Source of the DNA: JAWSVE01 sp050789445
GTDB lineage: Bacteria > Pseudomonadota > Gammaproteobacteria > Pseudomonadales > Cellvibrionaceae
DNA: 64,000 nt
NCBI GenBank assembly: GCA_050789445.1
Contig: JAILXR010000001.1
Span: forward strand, 992,001-1,056,000
Direction of reading: 5' to 3'
This document shows positions 1 through 8,417 of this stretch, piece after piece (position 1 is the first letter of the stretch; each line of letters opens with the position of its first letter). A model generated the notes under the pieces. That model was not told where the DNA came from and made no database searches. It saw nothing but the letters and a program-made list of their open reading frames with translations. Position numbers and translations under genes: made by a program.

Positions 1-433
1 ATCCAAATCGCTGGTACATTTTCTTAGCAGGAATAAAGCCGTCCATTGAACCCGTTTCTAGGCTCAAGCGCTTGTACTTTCGTCTAACAGACTCCTGGAT
101 TATATATTCCAGAAGTGATGCGGCGACTCCTTTTCTTCTGTGCCGTTCTGATGTCCGCATGGATTTAATTTCACCATGCTCAGGGTCTAACTCTTTTAAT
201 GCTCCACATCCCATCAGCTCTGAACTGCTTAATGAAGTCTCACTCCAAGAAGTCCAAAATGTTATCTCTGGTTTTTTTAAAGACTCTAAGTCAAGCGCAT
301 GAATACTTTCAGGCGGAGACATTTCAGCCATATGATCCAAATGCTCTTGAAGTAATCGAGCAATCTCAATACCACTAAGATCATCAATCCGAATTTGATA
401 TGAGTTACTATTACCTAACGTTTGATTCATCAT
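1..433 (-). CDS. GNAT family N-acetyltransferase (partial, C-terminus beyond window)
   Basis: Reading the minus strand from the ATG at 433 gives an open frame that runs off the left edge, so the C-terminal end is missing. About 143 residues are visible. They include the segments CGALKEL, HGEIKSMRTS and HRRKGVA, which fit the GNAT acetyl-CoA binding core (R/Q-x-x-G-x-A type), followed by RLSLETGS. This resembles the small YsnE/PaiA-like GNAT proteins that acetylate an unknown amine. The start overlaps the stop of the upstream GNAT gene as ATGA (433-430), so the two are probably translationally coupled; a second in-frame ATG lies at 430. The substrate is unknown. Confidence 0.82.
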   Translation of the reverse strand, partial: MMNQTLGNSNSYQIRIDDLSGIEIARLLQEHLDHMAEMSPPESIHALDLESLKKPEITFWTSWSETSLSSSELMGCGALKELDPEHGEIKSMRTSERHRRKGVAASLLEYIIQESVRRKYKRLSLETGSMDGFIPAKKMYQRFG

Positions 434-849
434 AGGTCCTCAATTAACCGCTTTCCAAAACTGATTGCTTTATCCTCCGAATACCCTATCGCATTATAAA
501 AAGCGATAACATCAGTATTGTTTTCACGAACCTGTAAATTTATTTTGGGGCACCCTTTCTCTTTTATTTTTTCTTCTGCATGTAACATTAGTTTTTTACC
601 AATGCCTTTTTTCCTATGATTGGGGCAAACAGCTAAATAGTTTATCCATCCACGATGACCATCATAGCCACCCATGATGCTCCCTATTATTTTCTCATTC
701 TCTTCTGCCACCAAAAACAATTCTGGGTTAACTTTCAATTTTCGTGAGATATCTTTTTCTGGATCGTTCCATGGTACAGTCAGGCCAGAAACTTTCCAAA
801 GCGAAATCACTTGTTCTTGATCAAGTTGTGTAAATTGTCTTATATCCAT
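430..849 (-). CDS. ypeA: GNAT acetyltransferase, YpeA-like
   Basis: This 139-residue protein is a complete GNAT fold. An N-terminal PWNDPEKDI segment, then MGGYDGHRGWINYLAV, then the acetyl-CoA loop (HRKKGIGKKL, about residues 78-87) and a C-terminal GKRLIEDL match my memory of the E. coli YpeA family (about 141 residues) along nearly the whole length. Its cellular substrate is not established. It is the first gene of a two-gene unit with the coupled GNAT gene at 1-433. The upstream 850-1180 interval would hold its promoter, divergent from the SDR gene. Confidence 0.85.
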   Translation of the reverse strand: MDIRQFTQLDQEQVISLWKVSGLTVPWNDPEKDISRKLKVNPELFLVAEENEKIIGSIMGGYDGHRGWINYLAVCPNHRKKGIGKKLMLHAEEKIKEKGCPKINLQVRENNTDVIAFYNAIGYSEDKAISFGKRLIEDL

Positions 850-1180
850 CTTTCAACTTATTTCCTTTTTACTTATCAGTGTCAATTGTCACGTCGCACT
901 CAACGTCATCAACAACTTATCGATGGGACTTTATAATCAACAATAAATATTAATGATTGGCTATTGAATCACTACTATTGCTTGATGTCGAGTAAATCGA
1001 AAGCCCTTAAACTTTCATAACCTTTTGACTCGAACAAGAAAGCAAAAGAAAATACCGTGTTAACTATTTGGGCTTATTAGTCTTTATTGCTAAGTTATTC
1101 CCGTAACATTTCAACCCAATCGCTATCAATAATTCCATTTTGTTAGCTTTTAAAATAACCATTAAAAACAGGACATCTCA
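850..1180. other. Divergent intergenic region between ypeA-like gene and SDR gene
   Basis: These 331 bases are AT-rich and show no convincing coding frame. They lie between two divergent genes and must carry promoters for both. A TTGACT at 1025-1030 could be a -35 element for the SDR gene, but no good -10 sits at the right distance, so I make no promoter call. Confidence 0.4.
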
Positions 1181-1957
1181 ATGTTTGAAAATCTTTTTTC
1201 TCTAGAAGGCCGTACGGCACTGGTTACCGGTGGATCACGAGGAATCGGAAAGATGATTGCTGCTGGTTTTATTGCGCAAGGCGCAAAAGTGTATATTTCG
1301 TCTCGTAAAGCCGCTCAATGTATCGAGACCGCCAAAGAACTTTCTGTAGGTAATGACCGCTGTATCGCTTTACCTCAAGACATCTCTACTGTTGACGGTT
1401 GCAAAGCACTGATGGAAGATTATAAATCCCATGAAAACCACTTAGATATTCTCGTCAACAATGCTGGCGCCGCATGGAATTCAGACTTTGATAACTTTCC
1501 TGAGAGCGGTTGGGATAAGGTCATGAACTTAAATGTAAAGTCACCCTTCTTTTTAATACAGGCAATGCACTCATTGTTAAAAGCCGGTGCATCAGAAAGC
1601 ACTCCCGCCAAGGTCATTAACATTGCTTCTATCGATGGTATTCGACTAAACCCGCTGGATACCTATTCATATCACGCTTCAAAGTCGGCACTTATTTATC
1701 TCACTAGACGTCTTGCCGCTCGATTAGTAAAAGAAAAAATTATTGTGACTGCAATTGCTCCGGGTCCATTCGCTTCTGATATGAACACGGCTGCTAGAGA
1801 CCATGCTGATGATGTTGCCAAGATAACTCCCCTAGGAAGAATTGGCAAACCAGAAGATATGGCTGGAGCAGCAATCTATCTTGCGTCAAAAGCAGGTGAT
1901 TATGTTATTGGAGATACGATTGCTGTTGATGGTGGACATGCTTACGCAAAAATTTAA
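1181..1957 (+). CDS. Short-chain dehydrogenase/reductase, RhlG-like
   Basis: A 258-residue classical SDR. It shows the nucleotide-binding TGGSRGIG at residues 16-23, NNAG at 93-96, the catalytic Ser at 150 and the Y164-x-x-x-K168 pair, and a C-terminal DGG. The overall pattern, including the long insertion before the catalytic Ser, recalls Pseudomonas RhlG (an NADPH-dependent beta-ketoacyl reductase-like protein), but FabG-type and other SDR activities are equally compatible. The arginine after the glycine motif suggests NADPH preference. It stands alone, with a hairpin terminator candidate at 2005-2038. There is no strong ribosome binding site; GGACAT lies about 8 bases upstream of the ATG. 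Confidence 0.88.
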   Translation: MFENLFSLEGRTALVTGGSRGIGKMIAAGFIAQGAKVYISSRKAAQCIETAKELSVGNDRCIALPQDISTVDGCKALMEDYKSHENHLDILVNNAGAAWNSDFDNFPESGWDKVMNLNVKSPFFLIQAMHSLLKAGASESTPAKVINIASIDGIRLNPLDTYSYHASKSALIYLTRRLAARLVKEKIIVTAIAPGPFASDMNTAARDHADDVAKITPLGRIGKPEDMAGAAIYLASKAGDYVIGDTIAVDGGHAYAKI

Positions 1958-2004
1958 CGTTTAAAAAATAAATAGTTTTTAATACAAACAAATTTTAACG
2001 CACT

Positions 2005-2038
2005 ATCTCAATCAGTTATTTTATTGGTTGAGATTTTA
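2005..2038 (+). terminator. Putative hairpin terminator after SDR gene
   Basis: The arms at 2005-2014 and 2025-2034 pair over 10 positions with one G-T wobble, enclose a 10-base AT-rich loop, and are followed by a short run of T. It lies 48 bases after the SDR stop codon. The T-tract is short, so this is a moderate call. Confidence 0.45.
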
Positions 2039-2075
2039 ATAACCTTTAATTTATTAATGAAATATCTTTTTTTAG

Positions 2076-2117
2076 TTGCTATTACATAAGTTGCTATCAC
2101 ATAAGTACTATCACATA
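2076..2117. repeat. Three tandem 15-bp repeats
   Basis: Two near-identical units, TTGCTATTACATAAG (2076-2090) and TTGCTATCACATAAG (2091-2105), are followed by a third, partial unit (2106-2117). They are non-coding, between the SDR gene and the AraC-type regulator. Confidence 0.7.
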
Positions 2118-2238
2118 TTTTTTCAATAAATTTGAAATTCTGTGATACTTATCATGACCCCATAGTTTTAAGCATTACAATCGTCAAACGATTCTTGACT
2201 CCTCCTAAAAGGCTTGTATATTCGTACTCCGTTTGAAA

Positions 2239-2298
2239 TACTTCCGGCAACAATTACTTCATTACTTACAGCAATACTTACAACGTTACTTATAACAA
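2239..2298. repeat. Degenerate short tandem repeats built on TACTT
   Basis: TACTT recurs in phase: at 2239, 2255, 2263, 2275 and 2287. Three adjacent units are exactly 12 bases long (2263-2274, 2275-2286, 2287-2298: TACTTACAGCAA, TACTTACAACGT, TACTTATAACAA). The array lies about 150-200 bases upstream of the AraC-type gene and could be slippage-derived sequence or clustered operator sites. Confidence 0.6.
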
Positions 2299-2334
2299 TA
2301 ATTACACCGATACTGGCAACAATAATTCTCGATA

Positions 2335-2363
2335 TTGACTATGCATTTTTGTATCTGATTAAT
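2335..2363 (+). promoter_or_regulatory. Possible sigma-70 promoter for AraC-type gene
   Basis: TTGACT (2335-2340) and ATTAAT (2358-2363) are separated by 17 bases, with the -10 preceded by TG. This is a visual match only, about 85 bases before the start codon. Confidence 0.3.
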
Positions 2364-2446
2364 CACTTAGATACTATCAAAATGCCATAATAATAATTTC
2401 CCTATCGGAATCAAAAATAAAAAACATTCTTAAATCGATTCAATAC

Positions 2447-3313
2447 ATGAAAAATAATTCAGTTCCAAGTGTTTTTATTTGGAGAGATAGCACCTTATTA
2501 ATAGCTACATCTCACCGTCCAACACGTAGCTACACCGTTGCTTCTGATCAGCTCATTGTATGCCTCAAAGGAGAAGTGACAACGACGAGAAGCGATGGAT
2601 CTCAGTTTTCTGGCAAAGTCTTTTTAATTAGAGCAGGCACTATCATTAACATGGCCAGCCTCAACCATGATAATGATGCTGTTATGGCTATCTTATATAT
2701 GTCTCCGGCCAATCAAATATATTCAGCTGTAAAAGAACAAATGCTGAATCAAGATGATAACGTCTATTATAACCTTCCTAATGAAGATGAATTAATCACA
2801 CTACTAAACAGAATTCATAAAGAGAACCTTTCGATTAAAGAAACTTATGACTTGGTGCATAACTTATTAATCCCCGAAGAGTTAAGGGAAAAAGTTCTTA
2901 AAGAATTTGACAGCAGAGTTTTAAAAGTCATAGCACGCATCAACTCAACGGCAAAAGATAACATTCCAATTAACAAGCTTGCTGAAGAAGTCCATCTCTC
3001 CGAATCACGTTTAGTTAAATTATTTAAAAGCCAAATTGGAATTCCAATTACCAAATATCGATTACGATACAGAATTTCTGTCGGTTCGTTATACCTGGCC
3101 ACTGGACACTCTGTTACAGAGTCAGCATTAATGTCTGGTTTTGCCAGTACAGCACATTTTTCAAAATGCTACAGTGCGATGATGGGAATACAGCCGTCAA
3201 CAGCTTTTATGCGTTCAGGTCTTTTAAATATAAAAATTGCAGAAGAAATATTGGCTTTATTGCCAAACAAAACTGTATTGCATTCGGAAGCGTTAAATGG
3301 AGATAATCAATAA
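2447..3313 (+). CDS. AraC/XylS family transcriptional regulator
   Basis: This 288-residue protein has an N-terminal cupin-like region (about 20-110, with CLKGEVTTTRSDG and a proline/glycine turn pattern) and a C-terminal AraC double helix-turn-helix (about 160-260). The INKLAEEVHLSESRLVKLFKSQIG segment is the first helix-turn-helix; SALMSGFASTAHFSKCYSAMMGIQPS is the second, with the conserved G-F-x-S-x-x-H-F-S-K signature. The C-terminal 25 residues extend beyond the domain. The effector and target are unknown. It ends 10 bases from the convergent DUF1415 gene. The nearest same-strand gene upstream is the SDR, which may or may not be its target. Confidence 0.85.
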   Translation: MKNNSVPSVFIWRDSTLLIATSHRPTRSYTVASDQLIVCLKGEVTTTRSDGSQFSGKVFLIRAGTIINMASLNHDNDAVMAILYMSPANQIYSAVKEQMLNQDDNVYYNLPNEDELITLLNRIHKENLSIKETYDLVHNLLIPEELREKVLKEFDSRVLKVIARINSTAKDNIPINKLAEEVHLSESRLVKLFKSQIGIPITKYRLRYRISVGSLYLATGHSVTESALMSGFASTAHFSKCYSAMMGIQPSTAFMRSGLLNIKIAEEILALLPNKTVLHSEALNGDNQ

Positions 3314-3323
3314 AGTATCAAAT

Positions 3324-3851
3324 TCAGAGTAATTTTTTTATACCCTCTAACCCGATAGACTCTAATTTTTTTATATTATTCTCTGGAATACTACCTATGT
3401 CGGGATATGTCTCAACTGCTTTTTCAACACTCTCTTCTGCTAGAATATGCAACATTGGATATGGCGATTTATTGGAGTAATTTATAATGTCGTCAGGCAA
3501 CGTATCTGCAAATTGATAATTTGGATGAAAACTTGCGATTTGATAAACACCCTCTAATTCCATCTCATTCAGCAATGAATCAGCTAACGATAAAAAATCA
3601 TTATAATCATAAAAATCACCAAGCACATACGGGTGAACCAACAACGTTGTTTCGATATTATAATTGGATTGAATAGCCTCCAATTCAGCTTTTAAATCCA
3701 TTAGCAATTCTTCTTCATTTTTTGCATCAGTGACAGAGAATAAAATTCTTTCTTTAATAAATTCTTTTTTTGCAAACGGACAAAGATTCAGACCTATGAC
3801 GACATTCTCTACCCATTGTTTTGTTTCATTAATAACATCACTTGTTTGCAC
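3324..3851 (-). CDS. DUF1415 family protein
   Basis: A 175-residue cytoplasmic protein without signal peptide or membrane segment. The landmarks NLCPFAKKE (about 22-30), FHPNYQFAD (about 108-116), a NKSPYPMLHILAEESVEKAV block and a final PENNIKKLESIG are those I recall for DUF1415, a gammaproteobacterial family of unknown function. The conserved Cys-Pro-Phe and the His/Asp residues could be functional but nothing is established. It lies 17 bases downstream of the flavoprotein gene on the same strand, so the two are likely cotranscribed. Confidence 0.85.
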   Translation of the reverse strand: MQTSDVINETKQWVENVVIGLNLCPFAKKEFIKERILFSVTDAKNEEELLMDLKAELEAIQSNYNIETTLLVHPYVLGDFYDYNDFLSLADSLLNEMELEGVYQIASFHPNYQFADTLPDDIINYSNKSPYPMLHILAEESVEKAVETYPDIGSIPENNIKKLESIGLEGIKKLL

Positions 3852-3868
3852 TCAAAAACTCCAAAAAT

Positions 3869-5209
3869 TTATACGGTTATTCCCGCTGTATACCCTGACG
3901 ACCATGCCCATTGAAAATTAAAACCACCAAGATGCCCTGTGACATCCACAACTTCACCAATAAAATATAAACCTGCTTGTTTCTTCGCCTCCATTGTCTT
4001 AGAGCTAATACCGTCAGTGTTTACGCCACCGAGAGTCACTTCCGCAGTACGATAACCTTCTGTTGTCGACGGTTTTAATTGCCAACGATTAAGGTTATCT
4101 CCAATTTGTTCTAATACCTTATCACTAAACTCAGCTATCGGCTTATTGGATTCTTCACTCCACCAAAGCCTTTCTAACTCTTTAGTCAATGACTTTCCTA
4201 ATCGCTGGCCTAACACAGTCGATAGTTTATTTTTTGCATTCTGGCTCTTCGCTGTGATTAATAACTCAACAGCATCATCATCTGGCAATAAATTTATTTC
4301 TATACTTTTTCCTAGCTGCCAATAGTTTGAAATTTGTAACATGACAGGGCCACTAATACCACGGTGAGTAAATAATAAATTTTCGCGAAAACGTATTGCC
4401 TGTGTATGATCAGGGCATGACACCTCAACGTCTAATGAGACACCTGATAATCTTTCACATATTGGTTTCATCGCATCTGTAAACATAAACGGAACGAGTC
4501 CAGCACGGCAATCTAACAACGTTAAACCGAATTGTGTGGCAATCTCATAACCTACTCCGCTACCTCCCAAAGTCGGTATTGACAATGCGCCAGTAGCTAC
4601 AACTAAAGAATGGCAGCTTTTTGTTTGCTTTACTCCGGCTTGCAGATAATCAACACAATATCTCATCGTCGTTTTATTCATGTCATCGCTAAATTTTAGA
4701 TTGCTAGCTTTTAAAATGTTAGATTCTAGATTGTTAGATTCTAGATTCTTAGCCTCTAGATCACGAACCACTTGAACATCCGCTAACACTTCTATTGTTA
4801 CGCCAAACTCATTGCATTCGTTGAGTAACATGTGAAGGATGTCTTTTGCCGAATTTTTACAAAATAGTTGACTATGTTTTCGTTCTTCATACGCTATTCC
4901 CTGTTTTTCTACCATCGCTATGAAGTCCCATTGAGTAAATTGCTTTAATGCAGATTTACAAAAATGTGGGTTTTGAGAAATATAATTTTCTGGCTCTACT
5001 ACATAGTTAGTAAAATTACATTTTCCCCCACCTGACATTAAGATTTTCTTGCCAGCTTTATTTGCTTTTTCAAGCACCAAAACACTACGACCACGCTTCG
5101 CGGCAGTTAATGCGCAAAACAAACCTGCCGCTCCTCCACCAAGAATGATGACGTCATGGTAGGTAGTATTGTTTACAATTGAGTGTGAATGTGAGGAAGA
5201 ACGGGACAT
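3869..5209 (-). CDS. NAD(P)/FAD-dependent oxidoreductase, YhiN/HI0933 (BaiN-like) family
   Basis: A 446-residue flavoprotein. The N-terminal dinucleotide-binding motif GGGAAG lies at about 24-29, followed by the family signature GKKILMSGGGKCNFTN. Further landmarks are a GGSGVGY segment, LLFTHRGISGPVMLQIS, and a C-terminal GLYFIGEVVDVTGHLGGFNFQWAWSSGYTAG that closes the FAD site. The physiological substrate of HI0933-type enzymes is poorly known. Residues about 149-173 are unusual: five copies of a 5-residue unit encoded by 15-bp repeats, absent as far as I recall from relatives. The start is uncertain because no clear ribosome binding site precedes 5209 and the first 15 residues are Ser/His-rich. 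Confidence 0.85.
   Translation of the reverse strand: MSRSSSHSHSIVNNTTYHDVIILGGGAAGLFCALTAAKRGRSVLVLEKANKAGKKILMSGGGKCNFTNYVVEPENYISQNPHFCKSALKQFTQWDFIAMVEKQGIAYEERKHSQLFCKNSAKDILHMLLNECNEFGVTIEVLADVQVVRDLEAKNLESNNLESNILKASNLKFSDDMNKTTMRYCVDYLQAGVKQTKSCHSLVVATGALSIPTLGGSGVGYEIATQFGLTLLDCRAGLVPFMFTDAMKPICERLSGVSLDVEVSCPDHTQAIRFRENLLFTHRGISGPVMLQISNYWQLGKSIEINLLPDDDAVELLITAKSQNAKNKLSTVLGQRLGKSLTKELERLWWSEESNKPIAEFSDKVLEQIGDNLNRWQLKPSTTEGYRTAEVTLGGVNTDGISSKTMEAKKQAGLYFIGEVVDVTGHLGGFNFQWAWSSGYTAGITV
4691..4765. repeat. Five in-frame 15-bp tandem repeats inside the flavoprotein gene
   Basis: Units occupy 4691-4705, 4706-4720, 4721-4735, 4736-4750 and 4751-4765; the third and fourth differ at one base. 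They encode the pentads LEAKN, LESNN, LESNI, LKASN and LKFSD, all in frame, so copy-number change would not disrupt the protein. Confidence 0.85.
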
Positions 5210-5266
5210 GGATAATACGTCGAATCAGCTCAATATAGGCGGTAACGGAAAAAACGAGATTATACG

Positions 5267-5980
5267 CTAAAAAATATCTTTTACTTCACTTTGTGTCAGC
5301 GCCCTACTCTCACCGATTTTTAAGCTCTTATCTAAATCAAGGTTACCCACAGAGATTCTGTTTAATGTCAGCACTTTATTTTGAAAATACCCAAACATTC
5401 GCCTGATTTGATGATACCTTCCCTCAATCAAATGAACTTTTGCCGTATGCGGACTCAGCACTTCTAATTTTGCAGGTTGAGTGATTATATCTTCAAACTT
5501 AAAGTAGATACCTTCAGCAAATGCATCTAGATATTTATTTTCAATCGGTTTTTCTAATGTCACTTCATAACATTTTTTCACTTTAAAGCATGGATCACTC
5601 AGTGTTTTGGACCAACGTCCATCGTTAGTGAGTAACAGCAAGCCGGAAGAATTGAAGTCTAACCGGCCAGGGATATGCAATTCTTCTACACCAGAAAATT
5701 GGTTCCGAATAAGATCAATCACTGTTGTATGATTATCATCATTGGTAGCACTAACCACACCAACAGGTTTGTTCAGCATAATGTACTTAGGCGTTAAATA
5801 ATGAAGTACCTGTTTATCAATTTCGATACGAGAAAACTTATCGACTAATTGATTAGTCGAGTTTGCATTTTCACCATCAACAACAATTCGCTGTTGAGAA
5901 AGCAATAATTTAACATCACGTAAACTCATTCCCGTCTGACGAGAAATGAATCGATCTAAGCGAGAACGGTTAGCAGGCAT
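5267..5980 (-). CDS. rRNA pseudouridine synthase, RsuA/RluB/E/F family
   Basis: The protein has an N-terminal S4 RNA-binding domain (SRLDRFISRQTGMSLRDVKLLL, first 25 residues) followed by the pseudouridine synthase core: YIMLNKPVGVVSA, the catalytic-Asp motif GRLDFNSSGLLLLTNDG, KCYEVTL and the RYHQIRRMFGY signature. It isomerises a uridine in ribosomal RNA; the exact site is not readable, though length and motifs favour RsuA (16S position 516). I chose the ATG at 5980, preceded by AGAG at good spacing. A longer frame upstream to 6079 would run through the terminator hairpin at 6032-6077 and is not credible. Confidence 0.86.
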   Translation of the reverse strand: MPANRSRLDRFISRQTGMSLRDVKLLLSQQRIVVDGENANSTNQLVDKFSRIEIDKQVLHYLTPKYIMLNKPVGVVSATNDDNHTTVIDLIRNQFSGVEELHIPGRLDFNSSGLLLLTNDGRWSKTLSDPCFKVKKCYEVTLEKPIENKYLDAFAEGIYFKFEDIITQPAKLEVLSPHTAKVHLIEGRYHQIRRMFGYFQNKVLTLNRISVGNLDLDKSLKIGESRALTQSEVKDIF

Positions 5981-6031
5981 GTATCTCTTTGCACTTTTAA
6001 AAACAGTTAATACCCTGTGGCTTTTTAACAT

Positions 6032-6077
6032 AAAAAAGCCCGCATTACACTGGGACTTTAATTCAGTGTAACCGGGC
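6032..6077 (-). terminator. Rho-independent terminator of TonB receptor gene
   Basis: On the minus strand a hairpin (GCCCG at 6038-6042 with 6073-6077, plus TTACACTG at 6045-6052 with 6064-6071, small internal bulge) is followed by six T. It lies about 180 bases after the stop of the TonB-dependent receptor and separates it from the pseudouridine synthase gene. Confidence 0.85.
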
Positions 6078-6257
6078 AAGGATGTATTAGCTTCAACATG
6101 TAATCTGTAGAGGAAAACTGAAGCTAATCTAAGGGACTATTTATATTAAAGAAAAATTTATATCAAAGAAACTATTTACAACAGTGGTTATAACAATAGT
6201 TATAGCGCCTATTTATGCAACCATCTAAAGCAGCTATATCAATGTAAAAAGAATCAA

Positions 6258-8417
6258 TTAAAACGTATAGCTGACATTGAGATGAAAACTTCTCGGCTCA
6301 AAAACATGAAAGTGAAAATCTTCAACCGGCGAAGCTTCGGTGGCTAATTGTGATTCATAAACGTACTGAATATCTCGATCGTCTGAATCAAATAAATTAA
6401 GAATATCCAATGAAGCTTCTAACTGAGAGGTAAACGCATAGTTTAATCGCAAATTAACAATCGTACTCGCATCTGCTGTTCTTCCACCATCTAATGCGTA
6501 TTCACCAAAATGACGGAGACGAAGATTTGCATAGAAATCGTCATTGAATTTTGCATTGACTCCAGCACTGAAAACTTTTTCTAGCGCTCCTGGTATATCG
6601 CGACTGCCATCCACTGCCTCATTGAACTCTGCATTCGACAATGCGTATTCAACATCAAGCGTCCACACATCATTCAGGTAATAATATCCCGTTAGCTCAA
6701 TACCGTTTCGCTGACTACCAACTCCGGTATCTTCTGTCGTTCCTGAATCGCCAATGAAGACTAATTCAGAATCAATATCTAAAGCCCATAAGGCAATAGA
6801 TGCATTTAAACTACCATCAAAAAATGTTCTTAAGCCAAATTCATAGCCTAATGTTTCAACCAGTGGATCAACTTTTTCGGCGGGATCACCGCTCACAGGA
6901 TCAAGTTCAATCGTTGTACCCCGCGCATCATTACTATGAAACCCTTCACCAACACTCAAGTACGCTTCTACTTCTGAATTAAATGCATAAATGAGGCTTA
7001 ACGACGCTGTCGTAATATTTGCATTCGCATCGCCACCGTTGACTAACAACGAACTTGCAAAATCGGCTTCGAGAGGATCTACACTAAAATCAAAGTAATC
7101 GTAGCGCACACCCAATACACTGCGAAATTGATCAGTCCATTGCATTTCGTTTTTCCAATACAGCCCCGTACTCCACTCTTTGACAGCATCAATTCTAAAT
7201 ACACCCGTGCGTTGGCGAGCCGTCGTTCTGTAAATTCCCACTTTATCAATATCGTCATAACGCATTTGTGTGCCGAGTGTGTTTTTTGTATTGAATTGTC
7301 CCCATTTTGCTTCATTCGTCCATGACACGTCCCAACCATAAATTTTTCGATTATCTACTTGGTTGTGTTGATCGCCATTTACAGGATCTTCTAAAAAGTA
7401 AGTAAAATCGGCCCATAAATTTAATTCATAATCGATAAGATAAAATGATGCGTTAATATCACCATTCGATAATTCATAATTCCAATTTGTTGACAAACTA
7501 TAACGACTCGACTCACCCGCTGACGTTGTATTAATAGAGCCGTACTGAGAAATAATCCCTTGATCAACTGCTCTCTGAGGGATTTGATCCGCAGAATTCC
7601 ATGAATTGTCATAACCCATAAAAAGAATTTCTAGCCGACTTTTATCCGTTTGCCATTGTTGTTTTAACCATAGATTTTTTTTCTTTAAGTCACTGTCTAT
7701 ATCATCCCAGTGACCGTCACTCAATTCTATTTCTGCGCCGTAAATCAAACTGCTTTTTTCATATGATGGTGAATCAAACTCAACCTCGCCGTAGGCTAAA
7801 CCTCTTTTCCAATTTTCTTTTCCAAAATCGCTGCCGATTTTTATATTGTGTCCGCCGACACTGTCTCGTGTAAACATTCTCACAGTACCCGTTCCGGAAA
7901 AATCACCAACACCAGGATAATAAGTACCTTTTTGATATTCGATTTTTCCAACTAATTCAGGAATAATAAAATTCAAATCGGTATAACCTTGACCATGGCC
8001 ATGTGTTCGCATATTCACTGGCATAGATTCAAAGACAGTCGCGAAATCTGTCCCGTGATCTAAATTAAAACCGCGTAAAAAATATTGGTTCGCCTTACCT
8101 GGCCCACTGTGTTGTGTTGCCACGACACCCGGAACCGTTTCCAATACTTCGCCTGTTCTCAATAACGGCCGAATAGCAATTTCAGCTTGAGAGACAACAC
8201 CTTCTGAAGCGGATGATGCTTCTCCAACTAGATTGACCTTACGGCCTGTTACTTGTATCTCTTCGATGCTGCTATTTTCAATGCCGCTAGTTTCATCTTG
8301 GGCGTAGACGGAAGACGCGAATCCAAGCGCAATGAATGACGCTAGCACCTTATAAGAAATACTATTGGATAAAGGGGAAAATCGGGTGATTAATTGAGAC
8401 ATAAACTGATTTCTCAT
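6258..8417 (-). CDS. TonB-dependent outer-membrane receptor
   Basis: A 719-residue outer-membrane transporter. A signal peptide ends near VYAQ (about residue 40), then a TonB-box-like EEIQVTGR (about 52-59), then the plug domain (about 70-185) with TGEVLETVPGVVATQHSG and KANQYFLRGFNLDHGTDFAT, then a 22-strand type barrel ending in an aromatic Phe (NVSYTF). The plug carries an odd HGHGQGY motif next to DLNFIIPELV, which I associate with a subgroup of receptors of unknown substrate; a metal or metal-chelate substrate is possible but not shown. The start may be Met6 (8402) instead. It is monocistronic with a strong terminator at 6032-6077. No textbook Fur box is visible upstream. Confidence 0.9.
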   Translation of the reverse strand: MRNQFMSQLITRFSPLSNSISYKVLASFIALGFASSVYAQDETSGIENSSIEEIQVTGRKVNLVGEASSASEGVVSQAEIAIRPLLRTGEVLETVPGVVATQHSGPGKANQYFLRGFNLDHGTDFATVFESMPVNMRTHGHGQGYTDLNFIIPELVGKIEYQKGTYYPGVGDFSGTGTVRMFTRDSVGGHNIKIGSDFGKENWKRGLAYGEVEFDSPSYEKSSLIYGAEIELSDGHWDDIDSDLKKKNLWLKQQWQTDKSRLEILFMGYDNSWNSADQIPQRAVDQGIISQYGSINTTSAGESSRYSLSTNWNYELSNGDINASFYLIDYELNLWADFTYFLEDPVNGDQHNQVDNRKIYGWDVSWTNEAKWGQFNTKNTLGTQMRYDDIDKVGIYRTTARQRTGVFRIDAVKEWSTGLYWKNEMQWTDQFRSVLGVRYDYFDFSVDPLEADFASSLLVNGGDANANITTASLSLIYAFNSEVEAYLSVGEGFHSNDARGTTIELDPVSGDPAEKVDPLVETLGYEFGLRTFFDGSLNASIALWALDIDSELVFIGDSGTTEDTGVGSQRNGIELTGYYYLNDVWTLDVEYALSNAEFNEAVDGSRDIPGALEKVFSAGVNAKFNDDFYANLRLRHFGEYALDGGRTADASTIVNLRLNYAFTSQLEASLDILNLFDSDDRDIQYVYESQLATEASPVEDFHFHVFEPRSFHLNVSYTF

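Noticed and set aside
72..302. Plus-strand open frame of 76 residues at the left edge
   Set aside because: It lies antisense to the GNAT gene at 1-433, which has clear family motifs and a coupled start, so this frame is a shadow.
850..1180. Small RNA or riboswitch in front of the SDR gene
   Set aside because: No conserved riboswitch pattern or terminator-like hairpin was found by eye in the interval.
5981..6079. Extended N-terminus for the pseudouridine synthase
   Set aside because: It would run through a strong terminator hairpin (6032-6077) and would not add a known domain; the ATG at 5980 is better.
7079..7612. Several short open frames on both strands within the TonB receptor gene
   Set aside because: They overlap the barrel-encoding frame and have no family features or ribosome binding sites.
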